Shown: piece by piece, positions 42,736-51,940 of the stretch | Numbering within the stretch: position 1 is the stretch's first letter | Layout: every line of letters begins with the position of its first letter | Origin: Kofleriaceae bacterium | Lineage (GTDB): Bacteria > Myxococcota_A > Polyangia > Haliangiales > Haliangiaceae | Length of the DNA: 64,000 bases | Assembly (NCBI GenBank): GCA_024762925.1 | Contig: JANTGM010000020.1 | Location: 1 to 64,000, forward strand | Direction: 5' to 3' | Made by a program: the position numbers and the translations under genes | The notes under the pieces: model-generated | The model's database searches: none | What the model was told of the DNA's origin: nothing | The model's input: the letters and a program-made list of their open reading frames with translations, nothing else

Positions 42736-42978
42736 CTACCGCTCTCGAAACACGTGCTCTAGCCTAGCGAGTACAACGCCAGCTGAAGTTGTCAGCCAGA
42801 TCCGGACGTTCGCCATGGCTTTTTCACAACCCGCAATATCGCCTTGCGCAATCGCATCACCGAGCTCTTTGCCCATTGCTGCCACGTCGTCGGAGACTGC
42901 ATCCTGGCCATTGGCGGTGACGAGGACCCAAACCGATTGCAGACTGCGGTGAGCCGTCTTGGCAGCCTCCAAATCCAT
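42736..42978 (-). CDS. Short helical protein coupled to Ser/Thr kinase
   Basis: The protein has 80 residues. Its ATG overlaps the kinase gene's TAA stop (TAATG), which argues it is real and made with the kinase. It is predicted mostly helical (MDLEAAKTAHRSLQSVWVLV, GKELGDAIAQGDIAGCEKAM). No signal peptide or family motif is visible. It converges with the CobS-like gene with a 5-base gap. A kinase partner or substrate role is inferred only from coupling. Confidence 0.6.
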   Translation of the reverse strand: MDLEAAKTAHRSLQSVWVLVTANGQDAVSDDVAAMGKELGDAIAQGDIAGCEKAMANVRIWLTTSAGVVLARLEHVFRER

Positions 42979-45900
42979 TATGACTTGCTTAGGCTCGCAC
43001 CTTCATCCCATCCGACTTCCATGGCGAGCTTGTGGGCGAGACGAAGAGCGGATTTTGGGTCGGCTTCGGGCAGTCCGTTTTGCGTTGATGCTCGGCGGGT
43101 TGATGCGGTCTGGGTCTTGGCGGTCTCAATGAGAAGTTCGGCCGTGGACCGGCGATCGCCAAGCGCCTTCATGGCGTCAATCGCGTTAGACCGGTGTCTC
43201 AGAGCCTGGCTGCGTTCACCGGCCGCCTCACAAATTTGCGCGAGCAACGCAGAGACTCGTCCACGTGCATGCGCATTGCCAGTGCGAGTTGCTGCGCTCA
43301 GAGCGAGCTGTGCGGTCTCGGCAGCGTCATCAAGAGAACCACGCTTCGCCAGACGCTCTGCGAGTTTCAGCCCAAGGCGCCACAGCCTGTCGGGGCCTTG
43401 GGTTGTGCGAAGGCCTTCTCCAAGAGTGATGATGTTGATGCCTTCTTGGAGCTCTTTGGTGCCGTCGTCAAACTTGTTCTGAGCATCGAGGGCCCGGATT
43501 GAATCGAGATAACACTGACAGAGAAATTCGCGTTTACCCGAGCGGATGGCATCGCCAATTGCCAACTTCAGGTGTTGCTCTGCCTCGGCCGCATTGCCAG
43601 CATCAAGCGCAATCACGCCGAGTGTTCGGTGAATCATGGCGCGCTGTTTATCGTCGGGCCCAAACAGTTGGGCCTCTTCGCAGATGCCCGAAGCAAGCCC
43701 AAACTCACCGGTCTGGCGCAGCACCTCCGCCAAGAGCACACTCGCTTCAGCGAGGCGAGGTAGCGAGCCTTCGACAGCTCTTGAGTGCAAGTGGCGAGCA
43801 CATGACACCGCACGTCCATACCAAACAGCTGCACCGGGATCATCGAAGCGTCGCACTGAGTCTGTGCCGGCCCTGATGTATAGGTCGTACGCCGTTGCGA
43901 TGTCGCCAGCCTCTTCAGCGTGGTGCGCTCGAATGCCAGCTGGGCCTTCGCGGCCATAGGCTTCCAGGGCACGTCTGTGGAGGCGCATTCGCACGTCTGC
44001 CGGAGTGCAGGCAGATATCACCTGGGCGACAAGATCGGTCGGAATGGTGAGCGTTGCAAGCTCAACGACAAGCAGACCCGTCCAACTCGATGACATCAGC
44101 GTCTTGGCCTCCTCTGCATCGATCGTCGATTCCACCAGCGCGCGCGGCGCCACCGTGCCGTGAATTGCGACCGCTTGCAGCACTCGACGGGCTGGAGCCG
44201 GTAGACGATTGACGCGAATGGAAACGAGATCAACCAGCAGCGAAGGCATGTTGTTGGTGCCATGGCCGAGCTTGATCCATCCTGCGAGTTGTTCGACAGA
44301 AGCGGGTGAGCCACCGGTAATCGAGTGGATGGCGAGAGCATCGGGAACAGCGTGTTTCTTCCCCGCGAGTTTCTGTGCCAGGTCTCGAGCGTGCTGAGGT
44401 GGAAGGCCCTTGAGTTCGAGTTTGTCGACGATACCTCCCCCAAGTGTTGGCATCTTCGCGCACGTGAGGATTAGGCGCATGTTTTCCGGGAGCTGATTTT
44501 GCAGCTCTTGGATGATATTTAAGCTGGGGTAGTCGTATCGATCTGCGTCGGCGAAGACAATTACCGATGAGACGAATCGTTTACTTGCTGCAAGAAAAGT
44601 TCTTAGTGCCGCGGCGCGCGCTTCGCGCCTGCGAACTGCGAGCTCCAACTGCATGGCGGGCCCATCAAGCCCAAAGGCTTCGGCAAGACCTGGCACATCG
44701 CGCTCGGGCAGTCCGCACCGAGCTGCTGCTTTGCTCAGCGATTCCAGTGTTGGAGTGCCCACAACGCCGAGGATCTGCTCAAGCACGCTCAACAGCGGGT
44801 ACCACGGCAGTTTTAGACCACTCGGATCCGCGGCCCCCGCAAAGATCTTGATGTTCTTGCCCGCTTTCGATGTCGCCTCGCGAGTGAGTCGGGCTTTCCC
44901 AACACCGTGAGGCCCCTCGATTACCAATGTGCGGCAGTCGGCCGTCTTGGCATCACGCTCCCCCTGGCAGAAGGCAACGATTTGTGCGATTTCCTCTTTG
45001 CGGCCAACGAGTGCCGAGTCCTTCTTGCCTAAGACGCAGGTGAGGCGAGTGGTGTGCCGGGTTGGAGCCTGACGCCGAATGTCAGAGCGGACAGGCGGTG
45101 TGGGGCGTGAGGATCGTGCCGCACCTCGCGTAGTTGGAGAAGCCGTGCTTGGAAAAACAGCTAAGAGTTGTTCGCGCATTGCAGCAGCGCTCTCAGGGCG
45201 ATCTTCTGGCTTCTTGCTCAGCGCATCGAGGATGAGTTCGCCGAGTTCTGGAGGACAGCCCGGAATGATGTGGTGTGGGGCATCGGGCTCCGCTTCAAGG
45301 TGCCCCTTCAAAACGACTTGTGTGCTTGAGCCCGCGAAAGGAGTTCGTCCAACGATCATCTCGTAGAGCAAGATACCCATGGCGTAGAGATCGGTTTGTG
45401 GGGTAAGCGGGGCGCCCTGAATCTGCTCTGGGGAAACGTATTCTGCCGTCCCGACAAGTTGCTTGCCTTGGCCCTGCACATCGTTGAGTCGTGCCAGACC
45501 AAAATCGATCACTTTGGCAAAATCGTCACCGTCTCGCAGGCGTTCGACAATGACGTTATCTGCAGTAAGATCGCAGTGCACAACTCGGCAAGCGTGCGCT
45601 TCGTCCAGGGCACTGAGGCACTGCGCAGCAATACGAACAATTCGGTCCGGACTGAGTGGCTCCTCTTCGATAACAGCGGAGAGCGCTCGACCTCGAAGTC
45701 GCTCCATCACGAGGTATGGAACTTCGCTATCGGTCACACCAAAGTCGTAAATTGCTACAGCGTGCGGATGATTGATGCGGCTTGCAGCCATGGCCTCTGC
45801 GCGAAACCAATCAATCCGAGCGTCAACCAATTCTGGTCGTAGAAGCTTGATGGCGACGGATCGCCCAAGGCCAATTTGCTCCGCTTCGTAGACGAAGCCC

Positions 45901-46055
45901 ATGCCCCCCGAGCCAATAAGGCCCGTTAGCTCGTACTTCTCGGCAAATACAGAACCCACGAGTCTCTCTAGCTGAGTTGCCTCATGCTGCGCTGCCCCCG
46001 CATTCGCCGAGCGACGTGCGGAACCAAGCCGGTTGAATTCTTCGGACTTCGACAA
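42978..46055 (-). CDS. Ser/Thr protein kinase fused to AAA ATPase and TPR regions
   Basis: The protein has 1025 residues from a TTG at 46055, without a good ribosome site; a GTG at LVGSVF (about residue 33) is an alternative. Kinase domain: glycine loop GSGGMGFVYEAE (about 49-58), Lys in VAIKLLRPE, catalytic loop VVHCDLTADN, then IDFGLARL. The usual HRD Arg is Cys (HCD), making it a non-RD kinase. A second ATPase region begins near 345 with a Walker-like GPHGVGKARLT (Gly-rich, Lys). The C-terminal 350 residues are TPR-like helices. No transmembrane helix. The layout resembles the multidomain kinases common in Myxococcota. Confidence 0.88.
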   Translation of the reverse strand: MSKSEEFNRLGSARRSANAGAAQHEATQLERLVGSVFAEKYELTGLIGSGGMGFVYEAEQIGLGRSVAIKLLRPELVDARIDWFRAEAMAASRINHPHAVAIYDFGVTDSEVPYLVMERLRGRALSAVIEEEPLSPDRIVRIAAQCLSALDEAHACRVVHCDLTADNVIVERLRDGDDFAKVIDFGLARLNDVQGQGKQLVGTAEYVSPEQIQGAPLTPQTDLYAMGILLYEMIVGRTPFAGSSTQVVLKGHLEAEPDAPHHIIPGCPPELGELILDALSKKPEDRPESAAAMREQLLAVFPSTASPTTRGAARSSRPTPPVRSDIRRQAPTRHTTRLTCVLGKKDSALVGRKEEIAQIVAFCQGERDAKTADCRTLVIEGPHGVGKARLTREATSKAGKNIKIFAGAADPSGLKLPWYPLLSVLEQILGVVGTPTLESLSKAAARCGLPERDVPGLAEAFGLDGPAMQLELAVRRREARAAALRTFLAASKRFVSSVIVFADADRYDYPSLNIIQELQNQLPENMRLILTCAKMPTLGGGIVDKLELKGLPPQHARDLAQKLAGKKHAVPDALAIHSITGGSPASVEQLAGWIKLGHGTNNMPSLLVDLVSIRVNRLPAPARRVLQAVAIHGTVAPRALVESTIDAEEAKTLMSSSWTGLLVVELATLTIPTDLVAQVISACTPADVRMRLHRRALEAYGREGPAGIRAHHAEEAGDIATAYDLYIRAGTDSVRRFDDPGAAVWYGRAVSCARHLHSRAVEGSLPRLAEASVLLAEVLRQTGEFGLASGICEEAQLFGPDDKQRAMIHRTLGVIALDAGNAAEAEQHLKLAIGDAIRSGKREFLCQCYLDSIRALDAQNKFDDGTKELQEGINIITLGEGLRTTQGPDRLWRLGLKLAERLAKRGSLDDAAETAQLALSAATRTGNAHARGRVSALLAQICEAAGERSQALRHRSNAIDAMKALGDRRSTAELLIETAKTQTASTRRASTQNGLPEADPKSALRLAHKLAMEVGWDEGASLSKS

Positions 46056-46108
46056 CTGTACCCGTGGCTAATACTACCTCAGGTCCTTGTTCACGGCGCA
46101 TAGAAATC

Positions 46109-47944
46109 TTAGGAGTTCTTGACGGGCCAGAGCTTTGAGAGTTGCATCGAAATACTGTCGGCGCCGATGGGTTTTTGTAGGCAAAGGGAGGCGATTTCTC
46201 GGTGTTCCTGGGGAACCTGATCAAGTTGTTGCGAAATCCACAACAGTGCACTTCCTCCGCGATTTGCGCGGTCTCCAAAACTCGCGATATCGACGTCTGC
46301 ACTGCTGATATCACAGAGGATTGCGTCCAGTGGTTCCCCATCAAGTTCCGGGCTAGCGATGCTCATCTTGCCGGCAATTCGGATCCGATTTCCTCTTAGA
46401 GCGATCTGAGCCGCTTCGAGGAGACGAACGTCATCTGTAACCACCAGTACGCTCTTTTCCCCTGCCTGCTCACCAGGGCGCTCTTGTGCGCAGGGTAGGT
46501 GGATCTGAATTGTTGTGCCTTCTCCAGTCTTGGTAGAGACGTCGATGCTGCCACCCATGGCAACAACGATGCTGTGGGCCACCGAGAGACCTAGCCCTGT
46601 GCCTTGCCCGTCTGCACTCGCACTGAAGAATGGATCGAAAATGTTTGAGAGGACTTCTTCTGGAATTCCAGGACCGTTGTCGCTTACCTCGATGACAACG
46701 TTCTCCCCCTCTTCGTAGGAAGCAATGGTCACGACGCTCTCAGCAATGTGCTGAGCAGAAAGCGCAGCAGAGGCGTTTAGCAGGAGCGCCAGGAACACTT
46801 GGCCCAAACGCGATGTGTTGCCGCGAACCGAGGAAACGGGCAAAAGATGAGTCTGCAACCTGGCAGAGCGCCTCACGTGGTTCCACGACATTCGCACCGC
46901 AGCTTCGATTGCCGCACGAGGGTCGATGAGTTCCTCAACCTCGGAGTCTACTCGTGTGAACTCGTTTAGCTGGCGAACAATGTCCTTTACTCGCCCCGTT
47001 CCGTCTTGCACATCGCGCAAAGCGTGGTGAAGCTCGGCATTGTCCTCGCTCTCATTTGGCGGCAAGAGTCGAGTGAGCTCTTCGATGATGAAACTCAGGT
47101 TGGCCGTCATATATGCCAGAGGATTGTTGATCTCGTGCCCGACCCCGCCTGCTAGCGTTCCAAGCGATGCAAGACGCTCGGTTTGTGCAAGCTTGGTTTG
47201 CATGCGCAGCGCTTGGGTGATGTCTCGCGCAACGTGCACGGTCGCCGTGCCCCCATCGTACTGGACTGCCATCGTTGTAACCTCGAAAGCGCCCTCGTCG
47301 CCTGATCGGCGAATGAGGCGAAAACGATCTTGGAATTGTTCTGAACTCGTCGCAGCATCGCGAATGCGCTGCATGGCCTGCGGCCGGTCTTCCTTGGCAA
47401 AGAACTCCAATACGGGCTTGCCCTTGAGGTCCGAGGCATCGCTGTGTTGAAGCAAGTCTCCAGCGGCGCGATTCGCATAAACGATTCGACCAAAGCGGTG
47501 CACGATAACAGCGTCGGGCGAGGACTCTGTGAGTACGCGAAAACTGGCTTCTGAACGCCCCAGTTCCTCGGCGGCTTGTGCGCGCTCCGTGATGTCGACA
47601 AAGACTGCGGTGACTCCCGCAATGGCCCCGCGTTGATCGACCATAGGAGTGAGACGGATTTCGAACTGGCAACCTGAGAGCGGAATCTCGGAGGTGCCAA
47701 ACTCCCCCATGAACGCCTGCTGCAGGCCGCGGAGCGTGGGCTCATGGGTTGAGATAAATTCTGAGAAGCTTGTGCCCAGCAGGCTCTCGGCAGAAAGCCC
47801 TAGAGCCTCAAGGTGGTACCCAGCTGCGAAGCGGATCGTTGCACCTGCGTCAATCTGCAGAATCACAGGGGCCGCATGCTCAACGATTCGCTGAAGCTGG
47901 TGCTCATCGGGGGTTGAGCCTGCCCACAGGGATCTCAGCGGCAC
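46109..47944 (-). CDS. PAS-domain histidine kinase with degenerate receiver
   Basis: The protein has 611 residues from the GTG at 47944, chosen because AGAGGAG lies six bases upstream; the open frame begins at a TTG at 47992. Two PAS domains (about 15-125 and 135-255) precede HisKA, GGVGHEINNPLAYMTANLSF, and a HATPase with DNGPGIPEE and GQGTGLGLSVAHSI. The last 115 residues resemble a receiver (SVLVVTDDVRLLEAA, Asp in ILCDIS, Lys in LQKPIG) but with few of the conserved acidic residues. No membrane helix, so it is cytosolic. It lies 53 bases upstream of the Ser/Thr kinase on the same strand. Confidence 0.88.
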   Translation of the reverse strand: MPLRSLWAGSTPDEHQLQRIVEHAAPVILQIDAGATIRFAAGYHLEALGLSAESLLGTSFSEFISTHEPTLRGLQQAFMGEFGTSEIPLSGCQFEIRLTPMVDQRGAIAGVTAVFVDITERAQAAEELGRSEASFRVLTESSPDAVIVHRFGRIVYANRAAGDLLQHSDASDLKGKPVLEFFAKEDRPQAMQRIRDAATSSEQFQDRFRLIRRSGDEGAFEVTTMAVQYDGGTATVHVARDITQALRMQTKLAQTERLASLGTLAGGVGHEINNPLAYMTANLSFIIEELTRLLPPNESEDNAELHHALRDVQDGTGRVKDIVRQLNEFTRVDSEVEELIDPRAAIEAAVRMSWNHVRRSARLQTHLLPVSSVRGNTSRLGQVFLALLLNASAALSAQHIAESVVTIASYEEGENVVIEVSDNGPGIPEEVLSNIFDPFFSASADGQGTGLGLSVAHSIVVAMGGSIDVSTKTGEGTTIQIHLPCAQERPGEQAGEKSVLVVTDDVRLLEAAQIALRGNRIRIAGKMSIASPELDGEPLDAILCDISSADVDIASFGDRANRGGSALLWISQQLDQVPQEHREIASLCLQKPIGADSISMQLSKLWPVKNS

Positions 47945-48019
47945 ACCATTCTCCTCTTCCACAGTGGGCAATGATACCAGCTGCTTTGCCAATTAGGCGA
48001 GGTGGGACATACTGCGCAT

Positions 48020-48349
48020 GTGCAAGATGATGAGGAGGACGAACTCTCGAACGACGAGCTTTCACAGGAAGAAGGCATTTACGAGATCGGCGATGAACTC
48101 GACTTGCACACCTTTCAGCCCAAAGACGTCAAGAGTCTGGTGCCCAACTATCTCGACGAATGCGTGACTCGAGGGTTCCGGCAAGTGCGAATTATTCACG
48201 GCAAAGGCAAAGGAGTGCAGCGGCGTATCGTGCATGCAGCTTTGGAACGGCACCCAGCGGTCGATAGCTTCGCTTTGGGGGATCCCGGGGCAGGCGGTTG
48301 GGGAGCGACTTTGGTCGTATTGAAGACTCCTAAGAAAGAAGAAGCATGA
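48020..48349 (+). CDS. Smr domain protein
   Basis: The protein has 109 residues from GTG 48020; a GTG at 48002 is possible but leaves no room for the divergent promoters. After an acidic leader ([17 protein letters not shown]), a compact Smr domain follows: [15 protein letters not shown] (the LDLH motif) and [20 protein letters not shown] (HGKG), the residues typical of Smr nuclease folds. Standalone Smr proteins nick DNA or cleave RNA in some bacteria. It overlaps the DUF938 gene by ATGA. Confidence 0.88.
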   Translation: MQDDEEDELSNDELSQEEGIYEIGDELDLHTFQPKDVKSLVPNYLDECVTRGFRQVRIIHGKGKGVQRRIVHAALERHPAVDSFALGDPGAGGWGATLVVLKTPKKEEA

Positions 48350-48939
48350 AGAAAACCTGGCCAGCACCTCAGCGAAACGCAGCGCACATTCTCGAAATTC
48401 TGAAACGAGTCTTGCCAACGCCTGGACTCACAATCGAGGTTGCCAGCGGAAGCGGCCAGCACGCAGAGTACTTCACCCGCGCTATGCCAGGAGTGAAGTG
48501 GCAGCCAACGGATTTCGACCCAACATCGCTGCCTAGCATTGATGCCTGGCGAGTCGAGTCTGGGGCGGAAAATTTCTTACCAGCGGCCTTCTTGGATGTG
48601 AGTACCGATACGTGGCCACTCGAACATGCTGACGCGCTCTTTTGCGCCAACATGATTCACATAGCTCCTTGGGAGTGTTGCTTGGGACTCTTTCGCGGTG
48701 CTGGGCGCATACTTTCTGCTGGCGGTGTCGCCGTGCTCTACGGTCCTTTCATTGAGAGCGACGTCGAAACCGCCGAGAGCAATTTGGGGTTTGATGTCTC
48801 TTTGCGAAGCCGAAATCCTGAATGGGGAATTCGTGATCTGGACGAAGTTGTGACGGTTGCAAAGCGCGAGGGGTTGGAACTGGAAGAGCGAGTCTCCATG
48901 CCAGCCAACAACCTCTGCCTGGTGTTTCGACGCACCTAA
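48346..48939 (+). CDS. DUF938 SAM-dependent methyltransferase
   Basis: The protein has 197 residues. A class I methyltransferase motif ([20 protein letters not shown], residues about 30-50) is followed by the DUF938-typical [17 protein letters not shown] and [20 protein letters not shown], then VLYGPF and [12 protein letters not shown]938 proteins are predicted methyltransferases of unknown substrate. It starts at ATGA with the Smr gene, so the two are coupled. No membrane segment. Confidence 0.9.
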   Translation: MKKTWPAPQRNAAHILEILKRVLPTPGLTIEVASGSGQHAEYFTRAMPGVKWQPTDFDPTSLPSIDAWRVESGAENFLPAAFLDVSTDTWPLEHADALFCANMIHIAPWECCLGLFRGAGRILSAGGVAVLYGPFIESDVETAESNLGFDVSLRSRNPEWGIRDLDEVVTVAKREGLELEERVSMPANNLCLVFRRT

Positions 48940-48944
48940 GCCGG

Positions 48945-49796
48945 CTAGCCAGGCCAGGTCTTTGTCTTCGGCACAAAGGGCACGATTCGTTCGCGAAGGT
49001 TTGGCGGGCAACGCCGATCTAGAATCTCCACAACCTCGGCGGGTTTGTACAGCTGACTGAAGTGCATGAGGACAAGCGTCTCGTTCTCAAACCGCTCGGC
49101 ACGTTCGATGATTTCGTCCAAGTGAATGTGGCAACCTGCTCGAGCCAGCTTGATTGGCTTTCGTTCATCGAGAAAGGTGCATTCCAATACCAAGACTCGG
49201 CTTTGATAGAGTTCTGGATTGTTGTCGAGCGCCTGAATGAGCGTGTCGGTGCAGTAGCTCAGTTCCTTCCGCTCAATCACGTTGAAGAGGTCTTCTCCGG
49301 CGCGCTTTCTCTCGGCAATCACTCTTCCAGAAAGCCCTCGGAATTCTTCTTTGAGCTTTTTGATTTGCCGAACCAAACTAAAGCCGAGAGAGGGCACCAC
49401 ATGGTGAGTCTGAAACGCGCGAACTTGTAGGTCACCTCGCATCGGTGCAAGGTCGCCAGGTTTCATCGCAACCGTGTCGATGGCCAGGTCGTAACGCTGA
49501 AGTTCAGTCATCGCTTCTAACGCGCGCAGCACTGGTGATTCGATTTCGTGTGGCAAGAACACCTTGGGAGCCTTCTGCTTCCCAACCAGGGCACGAATTC
49601 CCAGGTGACTCGAGAGTGCACCAACGTGGTCAACATGGCCGTGGCTCAGGAAAATGAAATCCGCGGCCGCAGAAGATCGCGGGGCGATTCCCATGTCAAA
49701 GACAGAATTGAGCTCTGGACAGAAGATGGATGTGTAAACGCCGCCCAGAGAAACGCCTCGTAGGGTGAGCGCACCAGCGCGTATGCGAGTAATCAC
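48945..49796 (-). CDS. Metallo-beta-lactamase-fold hydrolase (RNase Z-like)
   Basis: The protein has 283 residues. The zinc motif SHGHVDHVGAL (HxHxDH) is at about 51-61, with further His at TTHHVVPSLGF-type position (about 130) and ECTF plus the MHFSQLY His near the end (about 245). The spacing and lack of a signal peptide fit a tRNase Z-like or general MBL hydrolase; the flexible arm of tRNase Z is not recognised. It converges with DUF938 (5-base gap). Substrate uncertain. Confidence 0.8.
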   Translation of the reverse strand: MITRIRAGALTLRGVSLGGVYTSIFCPELNSVFDMGIAPRSSAAADFIFLSHGHVDHVGALSSHLGIRALVGKQKAPKVFLPHEIESPVLRALEAMTELQRYDLAIDTVAMKPGDLAPMRGDLQVRAFQTHHVVPSLGFSLVRQIKKLKEEFRGLSGRVIAERKRAGEDLFNVIERKELSYCTDTLIQALDNNPELYQSRVLVLECTFLDERKPIKLARAGCHIHLDEIIERAERFENETLVLMHFSQLYKPAEVVEILDRRCPPNLRERIVPFVPKTKTWPG

Positions 49797-50150
49797 AGAG
49801 TGAGACCCGTTTGGCGCTGGGGGGAAATGCGAGGGAAGACAGCCGGCTGGAGTGGTTTTGCGGACGCGGAAAAATCGTCACACAGTCGGGCGCGGGTACA
49901 ACGAGGCGAGGGATTCGCCAGAAGAGCAGACTTCATACCGACGCTAGTATAGCGGCAAAGCCTTGTGGTGAATCTGCTCCAACGGTGCAGTTTCGGGGCT
50001 CTAATGCCAAGTTCTTCCTGCATGGTGGCGTCCGAGCACAGCCGGCCCGAATTGCGATCGGGGGCCAGTTGGAGCTGGCGCGCATCGGGCGAGGGCGCGA
50101 GGAAGAGTCTTGGGGGCCAAGGGGAAGTGAGCTAGCATTGCCACTGTCCT
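49797..50150. other. 354-base intergenic region between divergent genes
   Basis: No convincing gene was found. A plus-strand frame of 130 codons from 49811 runs over the ABC1 start and has no recognisable domain or codon bias like its neighbours. A TATACT-like box at about 49951-49957 (minus strand) with a weak TTCACC 15 bases upstream could be the promoter for the metallo-beta-lactamase gene, giving a 130-base leader. No terminator or repeat was seen. Confidence 0.5.
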
Positions 50151-51527
50151 ATGAGCCCCCTCAACATTGTTCTCATTGTCATCGGCGTGCTCTTTCTTCT
50201 TAGTGTTGTCTCCCCAACGCTCCGTCGCGTATGGACCTTTCACATCTTGGTGCTCAAGTACATGCTCTTTGGCTTGGGCGATGTGGTGCGCATTCGTCCC
50301 TTGGTCTTGAAGCTCAAGGGGAAGCGATACGTTCGCATGACGCGGCCCATGGCACTTCGTCTCTTTTGCGAAGACATGGGGGTTACCTTCGTTAAATTTG
50401 GGCAGATTATCGCTTCGTCTTCGGGAATCTTTCCGCAGCGCTACGTGGAAGAGTTTCAAAAGGTGCTGGATCGAGTTCGCCCGTTTGACTTTGCCTTGGT
50501 TTCGCAGACTATCGAGGACGAACTCGGAGAGAGCGCATCGCGGCTCACAAACATTGAGGCCAAGCCACTCGCATCTGCTTCGGTTGCCCAGGTGCATGCC
50601 GCAGAGTTGCGAGATGGCACGAACGTCGTCCTCAAGATTCAACGACCAGGCATCGACAAGATCATCGACGCAGACATGCGCATAATGCGCTTCTTGGCTG
50701 TGGTCGCGGAGAAGGTCGTTAAGGATGCCGAACTGATGAACCCCGTCGGGATCGTGGAGGACTTGGCAAGCACGCTTCTTGAGGAGACTGACTTTCGCAA
50801 AGAGGCAAACAACCTCGAACAGTTCAATCAAATCATGCAACAACACGGGCACGTTCGTGTGCATGCGCCAGTGCCTCAGTGGGAACTGGTGACAAAACGC
50901 GTCCTCGTGATGGAGCGCTTCTACGGCACTCGCGTCGATGACGTCAAGGGCATTGAGGCGCGAGGTGTCAATGCGGAGGACTCATTGGTCGAAGGCATGC
51001 AGGCCTGGTTTCAATGCGTGGTGTTTCACGGTTTCTTCCACGGCGATGTACACGCGGGAAATCTCATGCTGCTGGACAACGAGGACCTCGGCTTTCTCGA
51101 TTTCGGCATTGTAGGGCGCTTTGACGACACTCAGCGCTATCAGGTAACCGACTACATCGTTGGGTTCGCGAGTTCCGATTTCAAGAAGGTCGCCGAGGTG
51201 ATTGGACAGATGGGGGGCGTTTCAACCGGCGTTGATATGGAGGTCTTTGCAGACGACCTGAAGGAGGTCTATGGCCCTTTGCTAACGATGTCGTTCTCGG
51301 AGGTCAACTACGCGAACATCATTCCCAAGATCAACGCTGTGGCTCGCAAGCATCGAATGTCGATGCCCAAGGAATTTGTGCTTATCACCAAACAACTTCT
51401 CTACTTTGATCGCTATGCGAAGTTGCTCGCTCCAACGCTCAACATCTTCACAGATCCGCGGCTCATCATGAGCATGATGAACGACATCGTCAAAGTTCGA
51501 CAAGAGCAAGCCGCAAAAGCGCCCTAG
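50151..51527 (+). CDS. ABC1/UbiB-family atypical kinase
   Basis: The protein has 458 residues. An N-terminal membrane helix (about 3-22) precedes the ABC1 core: KFGQIIASSSGIFP (the KxGQ motif, about 83), then ASASVAQVHAAELRDG (Ala-rich loop) and VVLKIQRPGI (Lys), catalytic HGDVHAGNLMLL (about 300) and LDFGIVGRF. UbiB-type proteins bind lipids and ATP and support quinone biosynthesis or membrane lipid homeostasis. Its TAG stop is the left tip of MITE copy B. Confidence 0.94.
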   Translation: MSPLNIVLIVIGVLFLLSVVSPTLRRVWTFHILVLKYMLFGLGDVVRIRPLVLKLKGKRYVRMTRPMALRLFCEDMGVTFVKFGQIIASSSGIFPQRYVEEFQKVLDRVRPFDFALVSQTIEDELGESASRLTNIEAKPLASASVAQVHAAELRDGTNVVLKIQRPGIDKIIDADMRIMRFLAVVAEKVVKDAELMNPVGIVEDLASTLLEETDFRKEANNLEQFNQIMQQHGHVRVHAPVPQWELVTKRVLVMERFYGTRVDDVKGIEARGVNAEDSLVEGMQAWFQCVVFHGFFHGDVHAGNLMLLDNEDLGFLDFGIVGRFDDTQRYQVTDYIVGFASSDFKKVAEVIGQMGGVSTGVDMEVFADDLKEVYGPLLTMSFSEVNYANIIPKINAVARKHRMSMPKEFVLITKQLLYFDRYAKLLAPTLNIFTDPRLIMSMMNDIVKVRQEQAAKAP

Positions 51528-51697
51528 TGTGGGATCCAGAGGCATAGAACGCCCTGGCTCGGTTCTTCGCCCTCTGGGCGCCTTCGGATCGGCGTTACTC
51601 AGCGCCTCACTTGCCCCAGCAAGCTCGTTGTTCGTGCCTTGCCAGAGAACGAACTCCCGTCGTGATCATCGATCAACCATTCTGGACCGGACACTAG
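51524..51697. mobile_element. MITE-like element, copy B (best preserved)
   Basis: The left end CTAGTGTGGGATCCAGA and the right end read inward, CTAGTGTCCGGTCCAGA, match at 14 of 17 positions. The element is flanked by TA on both sides, with a target reading CTAG when removed (GCGCC CTAG CGCAC). The left TAG is the stop codon of the ABC1 kinase gene. It is about 90 percent identical by eye to copy A. No ORF. The CTAG target with TA duplication is known for IS630-type elements. Confidence 0.88.
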
Positions 51698-51716
51698 CGC
51701 ACAGAACACAAGCGCC

Positions 51717-51908
51717 CTACTCAAGGGCGAAGGCGAGCTGCACTTCAACGCAGTGGGCTAGGTCGCTCGTGCCGAAGAAGCCATCTTTATTGGGGGCAAA
51801 AATGCTGTATCCGTTTCGCAGGCCCAATCCTTTGCCGAGCTTCTCAATCCTTGTGAAGGCGTCATCGCTGGTCGACTCACAGGCTAGAGTGAGAAGTAGT
51901 GCACACGT
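51717..51908 (-). pseudogene. Degraded small lipoprotein gene (start codon lost)
   Basis: A clear frame of 63 codons reads TCALLLTLACES, a lipoprotein signal and lipobox, then DDAFTRIEKLGKGLGLRNGY, SIFAPNKDGFFGTSDLAHCV and EVQLAFALE. The codon where the start should be is ACG (51906-51908); one change would make ATG. No ATG, GTG or TTG lies upstream before an in-frame TGA. It follows the DUF3570 locus on the same strand by 32 bases. Either decayed or using an unusual start. Family not recognised. Confidence 0.45.
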
Positions 51909-51940
51909 GCAGGTACTGCTTGTGTGGGAACGGCGATGTT

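Noticed and set aside
49811-50203. 130-codon plus-strand frame over the ABC1 start
   Set aside because: No recognisable motif; it overlaps the clear N-terminus of the ABC1 kinase in another frame.
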